In this document: positions 12,003-22,195 of the stretch, in pieces
Layout: each line of letters starts with the position of its first letter
Position numbering within the stretch: position 1 is the first letter of the stretch
Notes under the pieces: model-generated
The model's input: only the letters and a program-made list of their open reading frames with translations
Told to the model about the DNA's origin: nothing
Databases searched by the model: none
Source of the DNA: Edaphochlamys debaryana
Taxonomy: Eukaryota > Chlorophyta > Chlorophyceae > Chlamydomonadales
Length of the DNA: 64,000 nt
Direction of reading: 5' to 3'
NCBI GenBank assembly: GCA_016858145.1
Contig: JAEHOE010000010.1
Span: 620,001 to 684,000, forward strand
Made by a program: the position numbers and the translations under genes

Positions 12003-14120
12003 CTACCGCTGCCTATGCTGCATGGGCGCAGGCAGGCCCTGAAGGAAGGTTGCCAGCGAGGTGACCCACTCCAGGCAGCGTGCGGCGCCGTGCCCAACGC
12101 CGGCACTAAAAGCCTCCTGAGCCACCTGTGCCATCAGCACGGGAGTGACAGCACACATGCGGTAAGGGGTGTGATGAGCGTACGTAAAGGATAGCAGGAC
12201 CCGCTACGAAGCCTAGCCAACAGCTGGCCCTCACCTGCTGCACTGGCCTTGAGATGTAGTGCGACGGTTGGTGCGGGCCAGTGCCCAGGGGGCGCACATG
12301 CAGTGTGCCCTGGGGCCGATCCCGAGCTGCTGCCAAGGCCCCTGCCATCAGGGCCTCCGCAACGCCCTGGCCCCCGTTGCAGACGACCAGCACCGCCGAT
12401 GCCGACGGCAGCAGCAGGGCAGCGAACACAGCCTTTCCGCCATCTTGAAGCCACTGCACGCTGCCGTGGCCCTCCCCGACTGGCACCGCCGTTTGTGTCA
12501 GCCCCTCAAGCCAGGACAGTACGAGCTCTGGCGTGTACGCCAGGGTCCCCACGAAGGGCCCGTGCAACACGAGCGCGGGCATGCCCCATCCTTGCGGCCA
12601 CCAGCACGACTCCCACCCCTCGCGAGGGGGGATGCGGTCCAAGGCCCGCTGGAGCACCTCCGCTGGCTCAGGCAGGGCTGCAGGAGCGGCTCCGGGAGGC
12701 TGTTGGTCGAAGCAAGCCGCGAGGCCCGTCAGTCGCAGGGACAGGCTGTTCGTGACCTCGGGGACGTTGTGGTAAAGAGTCCAGACCAGCGCGGTCGCAG
12801 CCGTCGCCCCCAGCAGCTGCAGGGCCTGGAGTGCAGGCGCGCTAGACGGGTTGTCCGAAAGGTGAAACTCCCCGAGCTCGATGCTCGCACAGCGCTGTGC
12901 GAAGGCTCGCAGCGGCTCGACCTCGCTCGGCGGCATGGGATCTGCTCCAAGGGGCAGGCGGTGCAGCGTTACGGTCGGCCCCCGCTGCAGGCCGAGGGTC
13001 TGGGATGGCAGCAAGACATGGGAGCAGAGCGCAGAAAGCTCGGCGATCTGTCCCGTGAACGATAGCTCGTGAAGAAGGCCCTGGCGGTGTCTGGTGCCGA
13101 AGTACGTATCCAGACAGCCATGGGCTGCCATCGGGCGACGCCACGTCTGGTGCCAATGAGTCAAGGAGGATCTCGAGCTCTGGCCTGGCCAGAGGAAGCA
13201 CGTTCAGCAGATGGAGCAGGACGTCCATGGAGCACTGCGCTTGGCTGAAGAAGAGGTCGTTCAGCTGCTCAAGCTGGTTGATGCAGGCCACAGCGTCAGG
13301 GGTGATCATGAAGTCCCGGCCGCCCGCCGACCTGAGCTCCAGCCGCCGGAGGCTGGTCCGCAAAGCCTCGACGCCCTCGAGCACGTTGGCGGGCATGAAG
13401 AGGGACTCGAGCTGGGGCAGGGTGGCGAGAGCGGCGTGCATGGCCCGCGAGTGGACTGGAGAAGGGCTGGCGAAGAAGGTTTCCAGCGTGAGCTCCCGCA
13501 GGTTTGGGAGCAACAGCGCCAGCGATGCAATTGTGAGGGGAGAGATGGGAACTGGGTTGCTGCCGAACAGTGCAAACTCGCGGCTGATCAGAAGCGAGGA
13601 AAGTCGCTGGCGTGCGGAGAGGGGCTGGGCGGTGATGGGCAGCAGCGGCATGGCCTCAAGCCGCACCCATGGATGCAGGCCGCCGCCTCCGCCCTCTTGC
13701 TGGCCCTCTTCCACAGCTACCAGCTTCTCCCAGGTGTCCTCCACGCGCAGCTCCAGGCTGGTGAGCCGCGGCCATTGGAGCAGGCTCGGGGCCTTGAAGC
13801 AGGAGCGACGGGGGTCGGCGGGGGAGTGGGGAAGGCAGTGAGCGAACGGCGGGCCCAGTGCGGACTGACCTCAATCTCGGCTCACCTCCTGAATCCCCTC
13901 TCACCTGATGCTCCAAGCCCGCTCGCGCGCGAACTCTGATCCTCAGCGCTTGCCGGCTGCCGTCTACGAGGTTGCGCAGAGACCGGCATGCCAATCGCGT
14001 GTTGGCGAGGGGAGAGGTGTCATAGGGCCCGGAAATGGCTTTTACGAGTGCGTCAGCAGCATCAATGCCCAGCTCGTGGAGAAGGCTGTTTAGCGATGGC
14101 CCTTGTGTTGCGAGCGCCAT
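12003..14120 (-). CDS. F-box-like leucine-rich-repeat protein with a one-base phase break
   Basis: The first exon starts at ATG 14120 (MALATQGPSL...) and holds an F-box-like helical head, with a GTGAGA donor at 13904. The second exon begins near 13792 (APSLLQWPRLTSLELRVED). It carries irregular leucine-rich repeats such as LLPNLRELTLETFF, LPQLESLFMPANVLEG and LRRLELRSAGG. After ELEILLDSLAPDVASPDG the sensible reading moves to another frame, which continues LLHELSFTGQIAELSALC and stays protein-like to 12,240. There a GTGAGG donor leads to a last exon (VAQEAFSAGVGHGAA...) with stop TAG at 12005-12003. Removing 25 bases at 13081-13105 (GT...AG) or one base restores the phase, but 25 bases is too short for a normal intron. 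It is therefore either a broken gene or an assembly error. Likely role, by family, is substrate recognition in ubiquitination; this is inference. Confidence 0.6.
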
Positions 14121-14770
14121 TCTCGGAGTGCGCACTCAGAAGCCCGATGTAAGAGGCTTGCTAGGACGTATTTCGCGCAAGATGGCGTATGCATGCGATA
14201 GAGAGCGTAGAAGTTCGCAAAGGGTCCAACGGCATGTTCGTCGTCCGTGCCGTGCCGCATGCTGTTCAGCCACACTGAGCAGCCGTGCACTAGTCATGTC
14301 CGCTGCTCCGCCCTGGCACGGCACGGCACGCTCAGGACTTGAGGCGGGATAACAGGTCGGAGCCGTCCCAGCAACAGCAGCCGCCCATCCAGCCTTCCAC
14401 GCGCCCCTGCAGGGCCCCGCACGCCCAGCACATCTGGGGCCCCTCTCCTCCTCCGTGCCCCGAGCCAACCGTGACCCACTATGAACCTCCGAGCTGCGGT
14501 GTCTGCACTATCCTGTAAATGCCCTGTACAGAGCTTTCAACCCTGAATACCACTGGACCTGGCCCCATGTCCTCCCTGCTGCATGACGAATCAACCCTCG
14601 TGCCGGCAAGACTCCCCAGACAATGCACGAGCTGCCTGCGCCCACACACGTCACCACAATACCTGCGAGACCTACCCCCAAGGGCCATTACCCCCCCAAA
14701 CCGCGCCCCTCCCTTCGCTTCTGGGTCCCCAGCGCGAGCTTCCCCTTGCCGGCCCACGCCCAGGCCCCGC
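14121..14770. other. Intergenic between two minus-strand genes
   Basis: About 650 bases between the stop of the RNase H-like gene (14771) and the start of the F-box/LRR gene (14120). It should hold the 3'UTR of the first and the promoter of the second. Open frames here are short and featureless. I see no RNA gene. Confidence 0.5.
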
Positions 14771-17700
14771 CTAGCCCCGCAGTTGCTGTCGCTCCACTGC
14801 CGCCCGTACCGCCGGCCGCGACGCAAGCACCCGCTCCAGCTCCTGCTGCGTTTCCCACACCTTGCGCTGCGTCTGGCGCACTCGCTCGTGCGCCTCCCGC
14901 TTGGCCTTAGCGATCTCCGCCCGGGCCGCCTTGGCAGCCTCGGGCTCGCCTCGAGCCCGGCGCAGCGACGCCGAACGCTCCGCCGCCTCCGCCAGCACGG
15001 CCGCCTCTACCGCCTCCGCCTCCGCCATCTCGGCCTGCGCCTCCGCCACCCGCGCCACCGCCACCTCCGCCTCCGCCAGGTCCGCCTGCCACCCCGGCGT
15101 CGGGCCGGCCCCTGATGCCGCCTCCGCCGCCGCACCGTCCGCCGCCGACGGCGGCGCGGCGGCGCCCTTGGCAGCGGCACAGGCGGCCTCGGCCGCGGCG
15201 CTGAGCACGGTTGCGACTTGGCGCCGGGCAACGGCCTTGATCTTGGCACACGTGGCCGCGTTGCGGGCAGTCACCAGCTGCTTGGCCTGCCGCCTGGGTG
15301 CGGCGGGAACGGCGTCGGCCGTGGGCTGTGTGGAGCGTGAGCCGCGTGTCCCGGCCCGTGCCACCACGGGCTTGGGCTTGGAGGCCGCCCCTGGGAGGGA
15401 GCGGTCGGCGCTGGGCGCGGGGGTCCGGACGCGGGGCAGCGCGCGCGGCTGCAGCGCCGCGGACGATGGCCGGACCCGGGTGGCGCGAACGGCGGCAGCC
15501 GCCGTCGGAGAAGGCGGGGGCGCTGCGGCGGCACCGGGGCTCCCGTCGTGCGGCCCGTCCTGGGGGGCGGCGTGGGTGGGTGAGGAGAGGGTCAGGAGGG
15601 AAGGGGAGGCCTATCTGCTACTTGCAAAGGCCGGCACATGCGCACGTGCAACTGTCTCAACCTCGATAGCCTCTGCCCGGGTGAAGCCGGCCGGCATGCC
15701 CACTGACACGCATCCGGTCCCTTTAACCGCGGCACCCCAGCACATTAGCGTCCCACAGCGACCAGCCCAGCCGACACCGCCCCTCACCAGCAGCTGCTGT
15801 AGCTCCTGCCGGAGCAGCTGCAGCACCCAGGCCCGCCGCCGCGGCTGCAGCGGGTCGGGCGCCCCGTGCGCTTCCAGGCAGCCGGTGAGGCTGTAGGCGT
15901 ACAGGAAGAGAGCCTGGGGACCGAGGAGGAGGAAGACGCATGAGCCTTGCGCGCGGCCATGCACCGGTCGCCAGTGTGCCTCTCAAAGCGACCCGGCCGC
16001 CATGCTTCCGGCCCGGCTGCCGAGTCCTTCCATTGCGCCTGCTAGTCCCTCCCCCCTCACCAAGGAGTGGCTGCTGGTGGCCGCCTGCTCCTCCTCCTGC
16101 AGCTCCAGGGCCAGGAGGGAGAGGTCCGCCCGGGGCCGCGCGTCCAGGGTTGCCGCCACACGCAGGAGCCGGGATATCTCCGCCTCCGTGTCCTGGGGCG
16201 GAGGTGATGGGGCGGACAAGGCAGTGCGTTAGGCGGGGAGTAGACCTGGGCAGGAATGGAGCGTGAACCGCCTATCCTTCTGTGGTGCCCCGGTGTCCTG
16301 TCAACAGCGAACCAAGCCCCACGAGCCACCGCCTTCCAATGGCGGAAGGGCTCGTCGCCAACAATCCATACCACAACTGCATCGCCCTTGCAGGAGCCCC
16401 ACCTGCAAGAGCTCCTGCGCTGCCGCCCGCGTCATACGCGCCGCCCACTCATGCACCATGGGCCACACGCAGCCGGCCATGCGGGCCGCCTGAAGAGCCA
16501 TGAAGTAGGCCTCCCTGCGGGCGGGGTGCAAGCAGAGGGCTAAGCTTCAGGTCCATTCAAGAGAACCCTAGCCAAGATGCGGCTGGCCCGCCCAGACGCC
16601 GTACGCCTTGCCGAGTGCTTCAGGGACCTTCCCAGGCTCGAGACTGAACCCGGGTCGCTGCTGTCCTCCCACCTGCTGTTGCTCGACCCGATGGAGCCCA
16701 GGGGTAGGTTGTCGGTCAGCCGGCGCAGCTCATCCTGCGGGGGGGCACAGCAGGCGGGCAGTGGTGTTGCAGCAAGGCGGCGTGTGCGTGTGGGGCGGCA
16801 TGTGGATACCCACGTAGCGAAGCGATAACAATGCAGCTGCCACAGGGGCGTTGCACCATGCACACCCCAGTGCCGGGTGTACCAAGCATAAGCACAAAGG
16901 GCGGAGGCCGTGACTCTACACCCAGAGCACACATCGGCCCGCACGGCCCGCACGCACCTGCAGAGGCTGCACGGACGGCGGCAGCAGCGGCCGGGACCGC
17001 TTCTCCCAGATGATGCGCCACTCCTCCTCGGCCGCCTTCACCTTGGCCTGCGCCTCCGCCTCGAGAGCAAACACGCGGTCCTCGAAGGCCTCCTGCGACT
17101 CGCCCTTCTGGCGCGCCACGGGGGTGGCCCAGAAGGCTGTCAGGGCGGCCTGCGTGTAGTCGTCGGGTGCGCGCGGTCCGGGCGGCTCCAGGCCCGAGCC
17201 CACCAGCTCCACGCGCTGAAGCTTGTGCGACACGGCCCACTGCGGGAGGTGGGAGACGGGCGGGTCGGGTCAGGTTGTGCGGGGACTACCCGCGGGAGAA
17301 GCGACGTAGATGCATTTTGCCGTGTAGACCCTTAGGCCTCAGCTGCCTGCAGCCACCCTGCCCCGCCCAGCAGTGTCCGTCATCTCAGAGCTGCCCACCT
17401 CGAGCCCCATGTTCAGGGCGCGGTACGGCCCCTCGAGCGGGTGCGCCACCTTGAACATCCCCGCCGGGCAGGCCACCTGAAGCAGAGGGCAGCGCCGGTA
17501 CGGTATGTCAAGTGAGCGGGAAAGTGGGGCCAGCTGGGTCGTGGCATTCCGATCCACGACTCTGTCGGTTCCCGCTGCCCGGTACGTCTAGCTGCTGCCA
17601 TACGCACCCATTCCTTACGCTTCCTATCGCATGCCTGTGAGCCCGCGTGACACCACCCGCTCCTCACCAGGCGCTTAGACTCCACATCTAGAAGCAACAC

Positions 17701-20700
17701 CGCGTAGGCCACCGGAATGGAGGCGGGCGCCGAGGCTGCAGAGGTGGAGGCACCGTCGGAGGACGATAGAGAGCCGCTGTGGGTGGCGGGTGGCGGTTCC
17801 GCGGGCAGCAGCGGGTGCGCGTGGTAGGCCTGCGGGGTGCGAGCAAGGGTCGGGGTTCACGTGGCGGTTGCTGCTAGATACCGGATAAAGGGGAAGCAGT
17901 GGCGATTGCGATTGACGGCTGCGAGCGGGGGGCGCAACTGATCGATGCAAGTGAAATCAGCGATGCCCCCTGAACAGGACAACTCACCAGGGTGTATGAC
18001 CGCTGCGGATCTATCCGTGCGTCTGGCTTCAGCTCCTCGAACCCGATCGGCTCCTGGTCCAGTGCTTCCGGCGCCCTCGGGAGGCTCTCACGTGCCGCCG
18101 GCGTCCGAGGCTTCCGAGAGCGCCCCGACCCCTCCACTTTTGCAGTGGCAGACGCCTGCAGACGCTCCCCCGCGTCAGTTCCGTTGGCTTTGCGTGCAGC
18201 CCCGGCAGCCCTGGAGGGTGCCCTGCGGGTTGCTGAAGGGGACGCCGGAGCGACTTCCGCGGGTGCGGACTTCGGTGGCCGTCCCCTGCCCCGCTTGGGC
18301 CCTGCTGAGGTCTCCGCTAGTGACCCTGACAGCTGGCGTTCGGACCTGGGTTCCCCACGCAGGCCCGAGGCCTGAGCGCCGGCACCTCGAGAGGAGGACG
18401 GGGCCGACTCAGGCGAGGCGGGCTCGGGCAGAGGGGTCTTCCGCGGCCGGCCCCTGCCTCGCTGCAGCGGGGCCCCTTCTCTGGGTAGCGAAGAGCTGGT
18501 CGAGGCAGAGGCGGTGGTGGCGGCTGGTACAGTGGAGGTGGAAGCCTGGCCGTGCGGCTCCAGCGGTGCCTTGCGCGGCCTTCCCCGCCCCCGCTTGGGC
18601 GCCGGGTCGGAGGCCGCGGAGGCGCCATCGGCGGCGGCTGACAAGGGCCCGACGGTGACATCTTCGCAAGACGACGAGGACGCTTCCGCCTGCACCGGGG
18701 GCTGCGAGTCCGACGCGGAGGCAGCAGATCCTGCCGGCTCCGAGGTTGCCGAGTCAGCTGAAGCAGAGGCTCCTGGGAAACGTTGCCGCGTGGGGTCTTC
18801 CCTGGCCGAGCCCTGCAGACTGGGCCACTCGGAGCTTGAGCCCGCCAAGGCATCGTCCGGCTGTGGCCCCTCGTCGCCCGCCACACCCCCATCGCCAGCG
18901 TCCCCGAGCGCGGCTGCAACGGCGAGCCGCACCCGGCGGCCTGACACGCCCCCGCTGCGCATGGCCGCCGCTGATCCCCCGACGCTCGGCAGACCCGGGT
19001 TGTATGGGGTCATGGGCGCATTGATGGCGGGGGACGCGGGCAGTGGCCGTGCGCCGGTGCCGCCACCACCGCTGCCGCTGCGCCGCCGCCCCACAGGATG
19101 GGGGTCCGCGTCCGCCGCCGCCAGCGCCAGCGTGACAGGCTGCGCCACGGTCGGCGGCGACAGCTGCTGCCCCACGAAGTCCTCCATGCTATCCCAGGAC
19201 TGCAGCAGCTCCTCCCTTGCTGCCGTGAGCGCGGTTGCGCGCGGCGGGGGCGGCAGCCGGTAGACGTCCTCCTCCAGCTCTGCCTCGCTGATAGCAGCGG
19301 CCTCGAGGACCGGAACAGAGTGTACCGCTGCGGGGTTGTCGAGGGCCGGAGGCGGCGCGAGTGCAGCCTCCTCCGCCTCCAGCTGGGCCGTGACCGAATC
19401 GCCGAACGCGAACACCCGAGCTTCGTGGAGACACCTGCGGGGACAAACGAGAGGTGTTTTGGAGGAGGAATGGGCTTGGGGGGGGGGCGTGGTGGGCAGG
19501 TTGGGTAGGTCTAGGGTAGCCGCCCGTTGCATGAACGCGTGATGTGGGCCGACCAAGTCTGCATGGCGCTCCCTACCGCCGGCGCCTCCAACAGGTTTTG
19601 TCCAAGCGGCACCCTCAGCGTCTTACCCGAAGGAGCGGTGCTCCGCGTATGGTGCACCCCGAATGGCCTCCTGGCATTCCTGCGTCGAACCAGTGGCAAG
19701 AGCCAAGGCTTACACAAATGTGGGTCCAGCACACAAGTTGACGCGGGCCCTCGTAGCAGCCGACTGGCCCTCCCCCGGATGACCTTAGCACCAGGCCTCC
19801 TGGCCACATGCCTGCAGATCTCCCCGCATCCATGTCCCTCCCAAACAATAATACCACCGCCCAGGCCAGCAATACTCAGGACCCGGGCTTACCGAAGTCC
19901 ACGCACATACCATGCCCCTGACCTACGATCGAGCTCCATCCCTTATGGCCCTGGCACCATTTCCCGTACCAAAAGCCCCCTGTGCTAATGGTATATCGTC
20001 CCGCCAACCCAATCCCGGCTCCCACCTGCCAGCTCGTGTACACCGCCGGCGCTCCGCCCTCCGCCGCCACGAACCGGACTGCGTACCACTTCCGGAAGTA
20101 CTCCCGGGTGGGCTCCCGCACGCTCGCCAACTCCGGCATCACCTGCAGGGGTCGGCACCGTGAGTCTCAGCTTTACTGCATGAACGCTCCAGAGCATTGA
20201 TCAGGTGGAGTACTACTGATCAACATCGAGAGACGTCAATGCTACGCCGGCATAGCGCTGGTTACGACAAGGCAGAGCCTTACCTGGGAGGGCGCCTCCC
20301 AGGGCCGACGCCCTGAAGACCGCTTGGGCTGAGTGGAAGCCCCGGAAGCAGACGCAGAGGGGGCAGAATTGGAGGTGGCGGGGTCAGAACCGGCGGCGGG
20401 GGTGGAGGCGGTGGACGGGGGGCCGGGCGGAGTCGTGCGGTTCGCCCGCACCGACTGGCGGAGCGGCTCGAGCCCAGCGCTCTGCACCACACGTAAGGCG
20501 ATGGCAGGATGTCAGCGGTGACATGGAGAAGGTCAGGGCGGCAGGGCGGCAGGGAGGACGAATGGGCTGAGAGAGTTCCAGGCCTCGCACAAACCCCCTG
20601 GGGCCACGACCAACCCCTCCCCCCTTCCCCCCTAGGCTCTCCTTGGGGCTCTGCTACTTCCCACCCCCTGTACACGTCCCCTGTGCCAGTCCTGAGGTCA

Positions 20701-21040
20701 GCACCTGTTGCATCAGGCGCAGCTGCTGCTCCTTCAGCCACTCGAGGGCCGCAGCCTCGGTTGGGAAGCCCTGGAACTCGTGCCCGCTGTGGCCTTGGAC
20801 CAAGTCCCTGACTGCTGCCCAGCTGCAATATATGCCTTGGAAGCGTTCCGGCTGCGCCACAGCATACCACTTTCGTCGCGCCCCCGCAATTACGAGGGCG
20901 CGCGAGGCCGTGCGAGGCGTCGAGGAGGCGGCACGGCCACCGACGCCCGAGCCGACGCCACAAGGCGACCACGGTAGCTGTGGCATCCTGGCCATGCTGC
21001 GGGCCGCTGGCGTGGAGGTAAGCACGCCCTGCGCCGACAT
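14771..21040 (-). CDS. Double hybrid-binding-domain, AT-hook, degenerate RNase H-fold protein
   Basis: The start chosen is ATG 21040 (MSAQGVLTS). HBD1 (RNase H1 N-terminal/viroplasmin type): RRKWYAVAQPERFQGIYCSW, then LVQGHSGHEFQGFPTEAAA (about 20,910-20,720). After a Ser/Pro-rich exon, HBD2 reads FRKWYAVRFVAAEGG and AVYTSWQ (20,140-20,028). Its end, EARVFAFGDSVTAQLEAEEA, lies in the 19.4-kb exon; the exon between could not be resolved. Three AT-hooks follow: KRGRGRPRK, QRGRGRPRK and KRGRGRPPK (18.6-18.28 kb). An RNase H-like fold comes next: RSYTLAYHAHPL, AYAVLLLDVESKRL, GPYRALNMGLEWAVSHKL, RVELVGSGL. In active RNase H these strands carry Asp (YTDG), Glu (AEYxAL) and Asp (GDS). Here those sites read His, Pro and Ser, so it is probably non-catalytic. 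The rest is helical, with a coiled coil (EAQAKVKAAEEEW) and an Ala-rich tail ending QLRG at the stop 14773-14771. Expected role: binding of RNA-DNA hybrids or DNA in nucleus or organelle, not cleavage. The function is inferred. Confidence 0.65.
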
Positions 21041-22195
21041 CGCCTTGTGGTCGCGGCGAGGTCGCCGGAGTCGGCTCGTCAGCACCCGCTAGCTTATGCG
21101 GCTGTCATAATGAGGTAGCAGTCGACGTCACCCGCTCAGTTTGGAGCACTATCAAGCGGGAAGGTCACAGAGGGTTGTAGTCGCTATTACCGCAGAGCCG
21201 AACAGCCGCGAGAGGGTAGAAGCTTAGCCGAAGATAGTGAGTGGTCTGCAGTATGCAATTGATGTTTTGGCGTGGAGAGCTTGGGGCGGAGCGCATACCG
21301 CTGACGCGACCGTCGCCAGATGCATGTGCCCCTCCAGCTCCCCCGCCGTCCCGGGCGACCCTGACCTCTCACCCAAGCCCTGGCACCGACCAGTACCCTG
21401 CCTACGGCAATAACGCTCTTTCATCTGGCCTTGCAGGTGGCCCGGCCACTAGAGGCCACTTTGCAACCGAACGACATATACATCACGTCTGCCGCGGCAT
21501 GCTGTAGCCCCCTCGGGTACCAGTTCCCCTTCCTCATCACAACCCACCGTCACCCATGCGGCTTCATCATGCTTGACGGACGGCGCTTGAAGCGGGATAC
21601 ATTCGCCCCATTGGTGCTGTCCCAGGCTGTCCCTGCCTCCAGCCCTCTGCACCCTCCTCGACCGCGTATGTTGGTGACTACTTTAGGGAGTCTAGGCCAT
21701 TGACCGACGCCCCATCAGAAGTCTATGGAGGCAAGTGGGGCGAGCGCGTATAGTCCAAAGGTCGACGTGTGGGCCGAGCCGGGCCGGGCTGGGCCGGGGG
21801 GTCTGGGGGCGTCCAAGGTGTGTTTGCCGATCCCGCGCGTGCGGCTTTCACTGCATTAGGCCTCGCCACCTGCAGCAGCTTCTCCGGCATTGCAAACATC
21901 GACATACACGCTCGCACTCCGCTTTAGAACGCACATTCTGCGGCAGCCCGGCTAGGCAGAATCGCTGTGCGCGACTTACGCATACCCACGCTTTCGCCGT
22001 TCTTGATTTAACGCTTGTGATAGGTTGGTCAAGTGAATTACGGTGCTACCGTGGTTGCTCAGCTGCTCACCGCCAACGCTAGAAAGGGTGGTTGGGGCGT
22101 CTTGCGATGGGGCTGCACGGCGTCTGGAGCTTTCAGCAGTGGCAAGCTGAGCAGCTGTTCTAGCTGCTGGAGCAGCTGGCAGCGCGGTCAACGGG
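21041..22195. other. Divergent intergenic region
   Basis: This separates two genes transcribed away from each other (starts at 21040 minus and 22196 plus), so it should contain both promoters and 5'UTRs. A 90-codon open frame at 21431-21703 (plus) has no recognisable domain and I do not call it. A GGGCC-rich patch lies near 21,770-21,815. No RNA gene was seen. Confidence 0.5.

Noticed and set aside
12259..13065. 268-codon plus-strand open frame
   Set aside because: It lies antisense to the F-box/LRR gene, has no domain, and is explained by third-position GC bias.
13081..13105. 25-base GT-AG segment as an intron in the F-box/LRR gene
   Set aside because: It restores the frame but is below the size at which spliceosomal introns normally work; an indel is simpler.
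18514..19263. 249-codon plus-strand open frame
   Set aside because: It is antisense to the AT-hook exon, whose frame carries three RGRGRP motifs; the plus-strand frame is low-complexity shadow.
21431..21703. 90-codon plus-strand open frame in the divergent intergenic region
   Set aside because: No domain, splice context or conservation can be judged; it is compatible with chance in GC-rich DNA.
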